From assembly GCF_002970975.1 (NCBI RefSeq), contig NZ_PNFA01000014.1:1-64000 (forward strand): a stretch of DNA of 64,000 nt, written 5' to 3'. The notes below the pieces were generated by a model that saw only the letters and a list, made by a program, of their open reading frames with translations, was not told where the DNA came from and searched no databases. The translations under genes were made by a program, and so were the position numbers. Source of the stretch: Microbacterium halophytorum. Its GTDB lineage: Bacteria; Actinomycetota; Actinomycetes; Actinomycetales; Microbacteriaceae. This document shows positions 25,259 to 34,439 of the stretch, one piece after another. Every line of letters starts with the position of its first letter. Within the stretch, counting starts at the first letter, position 1.

Positions 25259-25591
25259 ATGACTCTCCCGACCAGTATCGCGCTCGGAGGCAGTGACGAC
25301 ATCGGCTTCGGGGCCGTGATCCCGTTCTATCTCGAGGTATCGAAGGAACGTATAGCGATCGCACGGACGGCCGATGGGCTCTTCGCGTTCGATGACCTCT
25401 GCCCGCACGATGGTGCACCGCTGTCATCGGGCTTGCTTGCGCGGCGCGCGATCATGTGTCCCTGTGACGGCTCGCTCTTCGACCTGGGCACGGGGGTGGT
25501 GCTTGACGGGCCGGCCGAGATGCCGCTCCGTCGGTTCATCGTCCATGAGGAGCGCGGCACCGTGACCCTCGGGCGCCAACTGGGTGACTGA
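25259..25591 (+). CDS. Rieske-like [2Fe-2S] protein with altered second ligand motif
   Basis: This 110-residue protein has the fold and length of a small Rieske ferredoxin or nitrite reductase small subunit. The first ligand box is normal (C48-P-H50-D-G-A-P-L). The second box, usually CPWHG or CPxHG, reads C67-P-C69-D70-G, so the expected second His is Asp and an extra Cys is present. The cluster might be held by three Cys and one His, by Asp, or not at all. It lies 30 bp after the GMC gene, probably cotranscribed, and might pass electrons to or from it. Confidence 0.75.
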   Translation: MTLPTSIALGGSDDIGFGAVIPFYLEVSKERIAIARTADGLFAFDDLCPHDGAPLSSGLLARRAIMCPCDGSLFDLGTGVVLDGPAEMPLRRFIVHEERGTVTLGRQLGD

Positions 25592-26188
25592 GCGCGTTCC
25601 TCACCGCTTGGCGCGATAATGCTGCGCGAACGGGTCGTCAGGGCCCATCGGCAGCGCGCAACCGCACGGGCGTGAGCAATAACCACCACGGCGATACGTC
25701 CGGTTCCGGAAATCGCCCTGTGCAGACCCGGTCACTGCTCGAAGTCAACGGCTTCAGGTCGCCCTATAGCCCGGGTGCGATGAGTCGCAAATGTTCGTGC
25801 CCGCTGTCGTGCCCGCTCTTCGCCCGCCGCGCGATTATTCGTTGCCGTGATGGTGCGCGGTCAACTTGCGATCCGGCATGGGTTTCTAGGGCCTGAGTCA
25901 GACGGGCTCGTTGTGTTCAACGTGCACGGTGCGCAGGGAGTTCCGGCCCTCGGAGCACGAGTGCGCGGGCGAGGAACAGCCGAACGCTTCCTCCGGTTCG
26001 GGGAGAAGCACCGACCTCATGTCGCAGGGTGTCGGACGCGATGCGTCGGCGGTCTCTTTCCTCGTCGACCGCCGGCGTGAGATATTCCGGATGCAGCGTC
26101 GCAGGCACGAGGCGAGGATGCGCGTGGCCGTCGCCCTGACCTCCGAGGAGACGCGCGCGAGAACAGTCGACGATCGTGGTTGTTTACG
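25592..26188 (+). other. Gap with a possible decayed Rieske-domain remnant (about 25813-25920)
   Basis: No intact gene is evident in this 597-bp gap. At 25813-25860 one frame reads LFARRAIIRCRDGAR, strikingly like LLARRAIMCPCDGS of the Rieske-like protein just upstream. The continuation GFLGPESDGLVVFNV, typical of the end of a Rieske domain, is in another frame from about 25875. This suggests a second, frameshifted copy of a Rieske domain. The rest of the gap shows nothing recognisable. Confidence 0.35.
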
Positions 26189-27907
26189 TCATTCAACGAA
26201 GCTGCTGCGCTGAAGCAGGTCGATCACGGACAGGGCGCTCGTGGCATGCGACTGGTCCTGCCCGCCGGTGTTCGATCTCGCGTACTGTGCTCGTACAGGC
26301 GCGGTGCGACGCAATTGATCGTACGTTGCAGTCACGGTGAACTCTCCGCGCCCGTTCGCGCCGATGGCCGCGGAACGCAATGGCGAGCCGTCGACGAAGA
26401 ACAGCACAGTCGAGTCTGGTTCGCCCACCACAACTCCGCGGAACTCCCAGCGCCCGTTGACGAACGTCTTCGTGCCAGGTTGCAGCGACAGCGGTGCCGC
26501 GACCTCCTGCGGATCGTCAGCGGGAGCAGCGGAAGAATCGGTGTCGTCGGTCGCCGGCTCCGACGGGGTCGGCGAGGGCGACGGAGCGGAGGAATTGTCG
26601 GCTGACAGTTCCTTTGTGTCAGCGGAGGCAGGCGATCCGTCGGGTGACGGTGTGGAGTCGCCCGCAGACGAGGCCGACGATTCGCTTGACGAAGATGACG
26701 AGTCGGACGCCGACGACGAGCCAGCCGAACGTGTCGCTGTGCCCGAAGGGTGTTGTGAGGAAACAGTGCCGGGAGCCTGACCGATACCGGGAGTTGCGTC
26801 ACTTCTGCCGTCCGGAGTCGGCACGAGCGGCAGCGGCCGCGGTTGAGACGTGCGGTCCGTACCCGTCGGGCTACCCGTTGTGTATTCCGGGATCGTGACA
26901 ACCTCAGTGCGCAAGTCGTCGACGCACAGTGAGCGACGCACGTCGCATGGTCGGTCAGCTTTCGTGGAATCTGCATCGAGTTCAGCGCCGCTGAACCCGA
27001 TGGTGTTGACACCGAGCGCGACCACGCCGGCTGTCGCAAGAGCGGCAACGGCGCCAAGGGCACGGACAGGTGTGCGCTCGAAACGACCGATCGAGCGCGA
27101 CTTCAGTGCGGTGAGCGCCCGCGCAGATAGCGTGGTTCGCACTGGCGTCGTACGTAGGGCAGGCGCAGCGAGCCGAGCTGACAGGTACTGATCGGCGCCG
27201 GCACGTCCGAGTAACGCGGGCACCACGGATTCGCGGATCTCCACGATCGTGCGATCAGCTCGATCGAGGCGCATGTCGCATCGAGGGCATGCGTCGGCCT
27301 CGATCGCAGCGGCGCGTTCGCTCTCTGAGTCACTCGGAGCGTTCCCGGTGCCGAGCACATGCGCGATCGGATTGCGGTGGTGACAGGTCCGCATCACGCG
27401 ACCCTCGGACCGCAGGACGGCTTCGCCGAGTTCGAGACGCGCCGCGAAACCCATCTGCCCGACCCTGTGAGTCGGTGCGCCGAGGAACGCAGCGGCGTCG
27501 TGAGGCCGAAGTCGCTCGACGTCCAAGTGCCAGAGCGCAAGCTGGCCGCGACGTCGAACTCTCGTGAGGGCCACTACTGAGCGCATTGTCATTGCGGCAT
27601 CGGTCTCGGTCAGGCGGCGGGGGATGTCTATTGCTGCTTCCTGTGACATCGCGTGGAGTGCGAGCAAGCGGAATGGGGCGTTCGTTTGATCGGCCGAGAT
27701 GCGAGTACGCACGTCGACGAACGCCTTCTCGACGAGGCGATCCGCCGCTGTAGGTCTGCTGGTCGTGAGAGACGCCGCTGCCTCGTGCATCGCCGGGTAG
27801 TGGCGACGACGGAGTTCCTCGAACGCGCCGGCAAGGCCGTGCTTCGTCTGATCGACGAGATCGGAGTCTGCTCCGTTGACGACGACCGGGATATCGTTCC
27901 GGCGCAC
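26189..27907 (-). CDS. Sigma-factor-like/anti-sigma-like membrane fusion protein
   Basis: A GTG at 27907 follows GAGGAG. The 572-residue product starts with about 165 residues resembling an ECF-type sigma factor (region-2-like FEELRRRHYPAMHEAA; region-4-like ALWHLDVERLRPHDAAAFLG). A zf-HC2-like segment follows (C175-H176 and C207-x2-C210), then one membrane helix (282-303), a long Ser/Pro/Asp-rich extracellular linker (about 350-480) and a terminal beta-rich domain. Sigma/anti-sigma fusions with membrane segments occur in actinobacteria and sense envelope signals; whether this one still binds RNA polymerase is unknown. It is divergent from narG, with array A7 between them. Confidence 0.65.
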   Translation of the reverse strand: MRRNDIPVVVNGADSDLVDQTKHGLAGAFEELRRRHYPAMHEAAASLTTSRPTAADRLVEKAFVDVRTRISADQTNAPFRLLALHAMSQEAAIDIPRRLTETDAAMTMRSVVALTRVRRRGQLALWHLDVERLRPHDAAAFLGAPTHRVGQMGFAARLELGEAVLRSEGRVMRTCHHRNPIAHVLGTGNAPSDSESERAAAIEADACPRCDMRLDRADRTIVEIRESVVPALLGRAGADQYLSARLAAPALRTTPVRTTLSARALTALKSRSIGRFERTPVRALGAVAALATAGVVALGVNTIGFSGAELDADSTKADRPCDVRRSLCVDDLRTEVVTIPEYTTGSPTGTDRTSQPRPLPLVPTPDGRSDATPGIGQAPGTVSSQHPSGTATRSAGSSSASDSSSSSSESSASSAGDSTPSPDGSPASADTKELSADNSSAPSPSPTPSEPATDDTDSSAAPADDPQEVAAPLSLQPGTKTFVNGRWEFRGVVVGEPDSTVLFFVDGSPLRSAAIGANGRGEFTVTATYDQLRRTAPVRAQYARSNTGGQDQSHATSALSVIDLLQRSSFVE

Positions 27908-28188
27908 GCCTCAGCGCTCCTCGCGTTGGCGGCGTACTCGATGCGCAACGGGTCCAAATGTCAGGTGCGCGAAGCGAGGCGCGCGGCAGGAGCTTCCGAC
28001 GCTGTCCATGGGTGCTCATCTCAATGCGTGTGGGTCGTCGTCACGGGACTCGCGTACGGCCCCGTCCCCACTGAGTTGTCGTCAAGTGCGGCGGGTCATG
28101 GCGGCTTCACCCGGTGCGGGTCCGTTCGAGTTCCAGAGAAGCCCCATCTTTCCTTGCATCGGATCGTATGGATGCCCTTTCGCCGGAT

Positions 28189-28262
28189 TCGAGTATCGGG
28201 AGCGGGTGAATTGCGTAGTCGAGCTCTCGAATTCAGTGGTGGCCGGGGCACGGAGCAGTAGT
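28189..28262. promoter_or_regulatory. Phased operator-like array A7 (4 elements) between the sigma-like gene and narG
   Basis: Elements start at 28189 (TCGAGTATC), 28211 (TTGCGTAGT), 28232 (TTCAGTGGT) and 28254 (AGCAGTAGT), spaced 22, 21 and 22 bp. By the orientation rule seen at the other arrays it would serve the minus-strand gene (start 27907, 282 bp away) and not narG. A separate site for narG was not identified in 28263-28375. Confidence 0.5.
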
Positions 28263-28375
28263 TCGCGACGCGGTGTTCAGAACGCGGGGTACGCCGGATA
28301 AAACCGGCACACCCCCATTCCCTTCCCCTCAGGAAGTCACCATACTGGGCCGTGTACACCTGGCGGAAGGAACAG

Positions 28376-31300
28376 ATGATGACGGATGGGGTCCGCACCG
28401 CTCGCAGGTCGGCAACGGACGGGCCGCTCGCGGATGCGCTCGTCGGAATGGGGCGCTTCCTGCGCCGGGGTGAGACGTCGGAGGACCTGCGCGCCCTCTT
28501 CCTCGACGGCGGGCGCGCCGGCGACGTGTTCTACCGCGACCGGTGGTCGCACGACAAGATGGTGCGCTCGACGCACGGCGTCAACTGCACCGGCTCCTGC
28601 TCGTGGAAGGTGTACGTCAAGGACGGCATCATCACGTGGGAGACGCAGCAGACCGACTATCCGTCGATCGGCCCGGATTCGCCGGAGTACGAGCCTCGCG
28701 GGTGCCCGCGCGGGGCCGCGTTCAGCTGGTACACGTACTCACCGACGCGCGTGCGCTACCCGTACATCCGGAGCGCGCTCGCCGCGCTCTACCGGGAAGC
28801 GAAGCGGCAGCACCCCGACCCCGTCGAGGCCTGGGCATCGATCGTCGAGGACCCCGAGAAGGCGGCGGCGTACAAGCGGCAGCGGGGGAAGGGCGGGCTC
28901 GTGCGCACGACGTGGGAGGAGGCGCTCGAGATCGCCGCCGCGGCCCACGTGCACACCGTCAAGGCCTACGGCCCGGATCGCGTCGCGGGCTTCTCCCCGA
29001 TTCCAGCGATGTCGATGGTTTCGCACGGCGCCGGAAGCCGATTCATGAATCTCGTCGGCGGCACAATGCTCTCCTTTTATGACTGGTATGCGGACCTTCC
29101 CGTGGCGAGCCCGCAGGTGTTCGGCGACCAGACCGACGTGCCGGAGTCGGCCGATTGGTGGAACGCCGGCTACCTCATCATGTGGGGTTCGAACGTGCCG
29201 GTCACCCGCACGCCCGACGCGCATTTCATGGCGGAGGCCCGGTACCGGGGCCAGAAGGTCGTCACGGTCTCGCCCGATTACACCGACAACACGAAGTTCG
29301 CCGATGAATGGGTCGCACCGCACCCCGGAACCGATGCGGCGCTGGCGATCTCGATGGGCCACGTCATCCTGACCGAACACTTCGTCAAGGCGCGCACCGA
29401 GCGCTTCGAGGAGTACATGCGGCGCTATACCGACTCGCCGTTCCTCGTCGAGCTCGTCGAGCGCGACGGTGCGCTCGTGCCGGGCAAGTTCGTCACGGCG
29501 AGCGACCTCTCCGGCGCGCCGGCATCGGCCGCGCATGCGGAGTTCAAGCCCGTGCTGCTCGACCAGACGGGCGCTCCCGTCGTTCCGGGCGGCTCGCTGG
29601 GCCACCGGTTCTCGGCGGAGGACAAGGGCAGGTGGAATCTCGACCTCGGCGACGTCGTGCCGCCCCTGTCGATCGCCGAGTCGACCGGATGGGCGGGCGG
29701 GGCGGCCGAGGTATCGCTGCCGCGCTTCGACCTCCCGCCGGCGCCGGGGCAGGAGCACGCGGGCGGCTCCGGCTCGATCGCCAGGGGTGTACCGGTGAGC
29801 GAGGTGGCGGGCAGGGTCGTCACGACGGTCTTCGACCTGATGCTCGCCCAGTACGGCGTCGCCCGCGACGGCCTGCCGGGCGCGTGGCCGACGGGGTACG
29901 ACGATGCGTCAGCGCCCGGCACACCGGCCTGGCAGCAGGAGCACACGGGCGTGCCGGCCGAGCAGGCGGCACGCATCGGGCGCGAGTTCGCCGACAACGC
30001 CGAGCGCTCGGGCGGGCGCTCGATGATCCTGATGGGCGCGGGCACGAATCACTGGTTCCACTCCGACACGATCTACCGGGCGTTCCTCGCGCTGACGACG
30101 ATGACCGGCTGTCAGGGCGTCAACGGCGGCGGCTGGGCGCACTACGTCGGCCAGGAGAAGGTGCGCCCCATCACCGGCTACCAGCAGTACGCGGGCGCGG
30201 CCGACTGGAACCGACCGCCTCGGCACACGATCGGCACGGCGTTCTGGTACCTCGCGACCGATCAGTGGCGCTACGACGGCCTGCCCGCCGACCAGCTCTC
30301 CTCGCCGCTCGGCACGGGGCTGTTCGGCGACCGGACGACCGCCGATTGCCTCGTCGAGTCGGTCAAGCGCGGTTGGATGCCGAGCTACCCGACCTTCGAC
30401 CGCAACCCGCTCGACCTGGCGGACGAGGCCGAGGAAGCAGGCAAGGATGCGGCGGCGCACATCGTCGACGAGCTGAACGCCGGCTCGCTGAAGTACGCCG
30501 TGGAGGACCCGGATGACCCGGCCAACTTCCCGCGCGTCATCACGATCTGGCGCGCGAACATCCTCGGCTCCTCCGGGAAGGGCAACGAGTACTTCCTGAA
30601 GCACCTGCTCGGAACGGACGCGTCCATCCGGGCCGAGGAGTCGGGCCCCGGCTCGCGGCCGCGCGACATGGTCTGGCGCGACGAGGCGCCAGAGGGCAAG
30701 GTCGACCTGCTGATGACGGCAGACTTCCGCATGACCAGCACGACCCTGTTCAGCGATCTCGTGCTGCCCGCTGCCACCTGGTACGAGAAGCACGACCTGT
30801 CGTCGACCGACATGCACCCGTTCATCCATTCGTTCTCGCCGGCGATCGCGCCGCCGTGGCAGACGAAGACCGACTTCGAGATGTTCGGTCAGCTCGCGGA
30901 CCGCTTCAGCCAGATGGCCGCGAAGCACCTCGGGCGCCGTCGCGACGTCGTCGCGACGGCGCTGCAGCACGACACCCCGGACGCCATGGCCACGCCGCAC
31001 GGCCGCGTCGGGGACGCCCCGCTCGTGCCGGGCGTGACGATGCCGAAGCTCGCCGTGGTCGAGCGCGACTATCCGAACCTCGCCGCGAGGTGGCGCTCCC
31101 TCGGCCCGCTCGCGCAGAAGGCGGGCATGACGACGAAGGGCATCACGTACCGCCCGGACGAGGAGGTCGCGCGGCTGGAGCGGCTCAACGGAACCGTCGC
31201 ATCCGGGCCGACGGCGGGCGCCGTCCGGCTCGACACCGACCAGCGCGTGTGCGAGCTCATCCTCGCGTTCTCGGGCACGAGCAACGGCCGGCTCGCGGTG

Positions 31301-32101
31301 CAGGGCTTCCGGCAGCTCGAGGAGCAGACGGGCCAGCGCATCGCTCAGCTCGCCGAAGACCACGAGGGCGCGCACATCTCCTTCGGAGACGTGCAGATCC
31401 AACCGCGCAGCGTCATCACGTCGCCCGAATGGTCGGGCTCGGAGCACGGCGGCCGGCGCTACACGGCGTTCGCGATCAACGTCGAGCACCTGAAGCCCTG
31501 GCACACGCTCACGGGTCGGCAGCACTTCTACCTCGACCACGACTGGATGGACGAGCTCGGCGAGGCCCTGCCGGTGTATCGGCCGCCGCTCGACATGCAC
31601 CGCCTGTTCGGCGACGTCGTGCCCGGCACCTCATCCGGTGCCGAGGTCTCCGTGCGCTACCTCACACCGCACTCGAAGTGGTCGATCCACTCGGAGTACC
31701 AGGACAACCTCTTCATGCTCTCGCTCTCGCGCGGCGGCCCCACGATCTGGATGAGCCCCGCCGACGCCGAGAAGATCGGCGTGCGCGACAACGACTGGAT
31801 CGAGTCGTACAACCGCAACGGCGTCGTCGTCGCGCGGGCGAACGTGTCGCACCGGATGCCGGAGGGCACGGTGTACATGTACCACGCCAAGGATCGCACG
31901 GTCGACGTGCCGATCGCCGAGACGAGCGGCAAGCGAGGCGGCATCCACAACTCCCTGACCCGCATCCTGCTCAAGCCCAGCCACCTCATCGGCGGGTACG
32001 CGCAGCTGTCGTGGGCGTTCAACTACCTCGGACCGACGGGAAACCAGCGAGACGAAGTGACGACGATCCGCCGACGCAGCCAGGAGGTGCAGTACCGATG
32101 A
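28376..32101 (+). CDS. narG: Respiratory nitrate reductase alpha subunit
   Basis: NarG carries the Mo-bisMGD cofactor and reduces nitrate to nitrite on the cytoplasmic side of the membrane. The 1241-residue product has the N-terminal FS0 motif HGVNCTGSCSWKVYVKDG (His and Cys ligands of the [4Fe-4S] cluster) and the Mo-ligand region YDWYADLPVASPQVFGDQTD with its Asp. The typical NarG body follows. ATG 28376 (or 28379) follows GGAAGGA. The stop overlaps the narH start by 4 bp (ATGA). It is full length. Confidence 0.97.
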   Translation: MMTDGVRTARRSATDGPLADALVGMGRFLRRGETSEDLRALFLDGGRAGDVFYRDRWSHDKMVRSTHGVNCTGSCSWKVYVKDGIITWETQQTDYPSIGPDSPEYEPRGCPRGAAFSWYTYSPTRVRYPYIRSALAALYREAKRQHPDPVEAWASIVEDPEKAAAYKRQRGKGGLVRTTWEEALEIAAAAHVHTVKAYGPDRVAGFSPIPAMSMVSHGAGSRFMNLVGGTMLSFYDWYADLPVASPQVFGDQTDVPESADWWNAGYLIMWGSNVPVTRTPDAHFMAEARYRGQKVVTVSPDYTDNTKFADEWVAPHPGTDAALAISMGHVILTEHFVKARTERFEEYMRRYTDSPFLVELVERDGALVPGKFVTASDLSGAPASAAHAEFKPVLLDQTGAPVVPGGSLGHRFSAEDKGRWNLDLGDVVPPLSIAESTGWAGGAAEVSLPRFDLPPAPGQEHAGGSGSIARGVPVSEVAGRVVTTVFDLMLAQYGVARDGLPGAWPTGYDDASAPGTPAWQQEHTGVPAEQAARIGREFADNAERSGGRSMILMGAGTNHWFHSDTIYRAFLALTTMTGCQGVNGGGWAHYVGQEKVRPITGYQQYAGAADWNRPPRHTIGTAFWYLATDQWRYDGLPADQLSSPLGTGLFGDRTTADCLVESVKRGWMPSYPTFDRNPLDLADEAEEAGKDAAAHIVDELNAGSLKYAVEDPDDPANFPRVITIWRANILGSSGKGNEYFLKHLLGTDASIRAEESGPGSRPRDMVWRDEAPEGKVDLLMTADFRMTSTTLFSDLVLPAATWYEKHDLSSTDMHPFIHSFSPAIAPPWQTKTDFEMFGQLADRFSQMAAKHLGRRRDVVATALQHDTPDAMATPHGRVGDAPLVPGVTMPKLAVVERDYPNLAARWRSLGPLAQKAGMTTKGITYRPDEEVARLERLNGTVASGPTAGAVRLDTDQRVCELILAFSGTSNGRLAVQGFRQLEEQTGQRIAQLAEDHEGAHISFGDVQIQPRSVITSPEWSGSEHGGRRYTAFAINVEHLKPWHTLTGRQHFYLDHDWMDELGEALPVYRPPLDMHRLFGDVVPGTSSGAEVSVRYLTPHSKWSIHSEYQDNLFMLSLSRGGPTIWMSPADAEKIGVRDNDWIESYNRNGVVVARANVSHRMPEGTVYMYHAKDRTVDVPIAETSGKRGGIHNSLTRILLKPSHLIGGYAQLSWAFNYLGPTGNQRDEVTTIRRRSQEVQYR

Positions 32102-33744
32102 AGGTCATGGCGCAGATGTCGATGGTGATGAACCTCGACAAATGCATCGGATGCCACACGTGCTCGGTCACATGCAAGCAGGCGTGGACGAACCGATCCG
32201 GTGTCGAGTACGTGTGGTTCAACAACGTCGAGACCCGGCCGGGCGTGGGCTACCCGCGCGGCTACCAGGACCAGGAGAAGTGGGGAGGGGGCTGGGTGCG
32301 CGACAAGCGCGGTCGCCTGCGCCTGCGCAGCGGCGGCCGGCTGAAGAAGCTCGCCAGCATCTTTTCGAACCCGACGCTGCCTGGCATCGACGACTACTAC
32401 GAGCCGTGGACCTACGACTACGACATGCTCGTGAACGCCCCCAGCGGCGAGCACACCCCGGTCGCGCGGCCGAAGAGCCTCGTCACGGGCAAGGACATGA
32501 AGATCTCGTGGTCGGCCAACTGGGACGACGACCTCGGCGGCTCGACCGAGACGATGGCCGACGACCCCATCCTCAAGAAGATGAGCGAGGAGGTCTCGGC
32601 CGAGTTCGAGAAGGCCTTCATGTTCTACCTGCCGCGCATCTGCGAGCACTGCCTCAACCCGTCGTGCGTCGCGAGCTGCCCGTCCGGCGCCATGTACAAG
32701 CGCGCGGAGGACGGCATCGTTCTCGTCGACCAGGACCAGTGCCGCGGCTGGCGCATGTGCGTCTCCGGATGCCCGTACAAGAAGGTCTACTTCAACCACA
32801 AGACGGGCAAGGCCGAGAAGTGCACGCTCTGCTACCCGCGCATCGAGGTCGGCCTGCCGACGGTGTGCTCCGAGACGTGCGTCGGCCGCCTGCGCTACCT
32901 CGGCCTCGTGCTCTACGACGCCGACCGCGTCGCGGAGGCCGCGTCGGTCGAGGACGAGCACGAACTGCTCGACGCGCAGCGGCAGGTTCTGCTCGACCCG
33001 AACGATCCGGATGTCATCGAACAGGCCCGCAGGGACGGCATCCCGGAGGACTGGATCGACGCGGCCCAGCGCAGCCCGATCTGGAAGCTCATCCGGGACT
33101 ACGAGGTCGCGCTGCCGCTGCACCCCGAGTACCGGACCATGCCGATGGTCTGGTACATCCCGCCGCTCTCGCCCGTCGTCGACGTCGTGACCGGATCCGG
33201 CAACGACGGCGAGGACGCGCGCACGCTGTTCGCCGCGATCGACAAGCTGCGCATCCCGATCGGATACCTCGCGGAGCTGTTCACGGCCGGCGACACCGCG
33301 CCGGTCGACGGATCGCTGCGCAAGCTCGCCGCGATGCGCTCGTACATGCGCGGCATCAACCTCGACGAGGGGCGCGACGAGTCGATCGCGAACGCCGTCG
33401 GCATGACGGGCGCCGAGATCGAGGAGATGTACCGACTCCTCGCGATCGCGAAGTACGAGGAGCGCTACGTGATCCCCTCGGCCCACACGGAACAGGCGCA
33501 CCAGCTCGAGGAGATGGCGTGCTCGCTCGACACCGACGGCGGGCCGGGCATGGGCGGGCCGTTCGGCGCCGCGAGCGGGCACGCGACGCCCGCGACCGTC
33601 GAGACCTTCCATGCGCTCGCTGACCGGCAGTCGGCGGACAGGCCGTCGACGCCGGGCCGCGTCAACCTGCTGAACTGGGACGGCAACGGGTCTCCGGATG
33701 GGCTGTTCCCGCCGCCGAGCGAGCACGCGGAGGAGCCGCGATGA
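32098..33744 (+). CDS. narH: Respiratory nitrate reductase beta subunit
   Basis: NarH holds one [3Fe-4S] and three [4Fe-4S] clusters that carry electrons from NarI to NarG. All four cysteine groups are visible: CIGCHTCSVTC, CEHCLNPSCVASCP, CRGWRMCVSGCPYKK (Trp in place of one Cys, as in all NarH) and CTLCYPRIEVGLPTVCSETC. It is 548 residues long, overlaps narG and narJ by ATGA junctions and looks intact. Confidence 0.97.
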   Translation: MKVMAQMSMVMNLDKCIGCHTCSVTCKQAWTNRSGVEYVWFNNVETRPGVGYPRGYQDQEKWGGGWVRDKRGRLRLRSGGRLKKLASIFSNPTLPGIDDYYEPWTYDYDMLVNAPSGEHTPVARPKSLVTGKDMKISWSANWDDDLGGSTETMADDPILKKMSEEVSAEFEKAFMFYLPRICEHCLNPSCVASCPSGAMYKRAEDGIVLVDQDQCRGWRMCVSGCPYKKVYFNHKTGKAEKCTLCYPRIEVGLPTVCSETCVGRLRYLGLVLYDADRVAEAASVEDEHELLDAQRQVLLDPNDPDVIEQARRDGIPEDWIDAAQRSPIWKLIRDYEVALPLHPEYRTMPMVWYIPPLSPVVDVVTGSGNDGEDARTLFAAIDKLRIPIGYLAELFTAGDTAPVDGSLRKLAAMRSYMRGINLDEGRDESIANAVGMTGAEIEEMYRLLAIAKYEERYVIPSAHTEQAHQLEEMACSLDTDGGPGMGGPFGAASGHATPATVETFHALADRQSADRPSTPGRVNLLNWDGNGSPDGLFPPPSEHAEEPR

Positions 33745-34439
33745 GCCCGCTCGCGATCGGTCGCGCGACGCCGCGCCGCAAGCTCCCGCCCGAGATCGCA
33801 CCGGCGAGGCTCCGCGACGGCGAGCGCCGCACGACCCACATGCTCGCGTCGCTGCTGCTCGACTACCCGGACGCCGAATGGTTCGCCAGGCTCCCGGTCA
33901 TCCGGTCGCATGCCGCGGAGCTGCCGGAGGCGGTGTCCCGGCCGCTCGTGACATTCATCGACGCGGCTCGCCTCGCGGGGGAGGAGGAATGGCAGCGCCG
34001 GTACGTCGCGACGTTCGACATGAAGCGCAAGTGCTCGCTGTACCTCAGCTACTTCGCGACGGGAGACACCCGCAAGCGCGGCACGGCGCTCGTGACGTTC
34101 CTCGACGCCTACCGCGCGGCCGGGTGGGAGTTCGACGCCGACGAGCTCCCCGACTACCTGCCGGCGGTGCTCGAGTTCTCGGCCAGGAGCGACTCGCCGA
34201 TCGCCGGCGCCGTCCTCTCGGCCCACCGCGAGGGGATCGAGGTGCTGCGGGCCGCGCTCGAGGGGCTCTCCAGCCCGTGGGCCGACGCCGTGCGCGCCGT
34301 GACGCTCTCGCTTCCGCCGATCGACGAGGCGACCCGCGAGCGCGTGCTCGCCCTCGTGACCGAGGGGCCGCCGACCGAGACGGTCGGACTCAGCTTTCCC
34401 GAGGGCCTTGCGCCCTTCGCCGCCAGGGAGGAACGATGA
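33741..34439 (+). CDS. narJ: Nitrate reductase assembly chaperone
   Basis: NarJ binds apo-NarG and helps insert the molybdenum cofactor and Fe-S cluster before membrane attachment. The 232-residue protein has the characteristic segments LLLDYPDAEW and YVATFDMKRKCSLYLSYFAT followed by GDTRKRGTALV. It overlaps narH and narI by 4 bp on each side, keeping expression coupled. Confidence 0.95.
   Translation: MSPLAIGRATPRRKLPPEIAPARLRDGERRTTHMLASLLLDYPDAEWFARLPVIRSHAAELPEAVSRPLVTFIDAARLAGEEEWQRRYVATFDMKRKCSLYLSYFATGDTRKRGTALVTFLDAYRAAGWEFDADELPDYLPAVLEFSARSDSPIAGAVLSAHREGIEVLRAALEGLSSPWADAVRAVTLSLPPIDEATRERVLALVTEGPPTETVGLSFPEGLAPFAAREER

Noticed and set aside
28189-28262. Array A7 as the nitrate-responsive control site of narG
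   Set aside because: The element orientation is opposite to that seen before all other plus-strand targets. It fits the divergent sigma-like gene, although a shared role cannot be excluded.
29909-33801. Long minus-strand frames antisense to narG and narH
   Set aside because: The plus-strand genes are certain from cofactor motifs; the antisense frames are compositionally unlike proteins.
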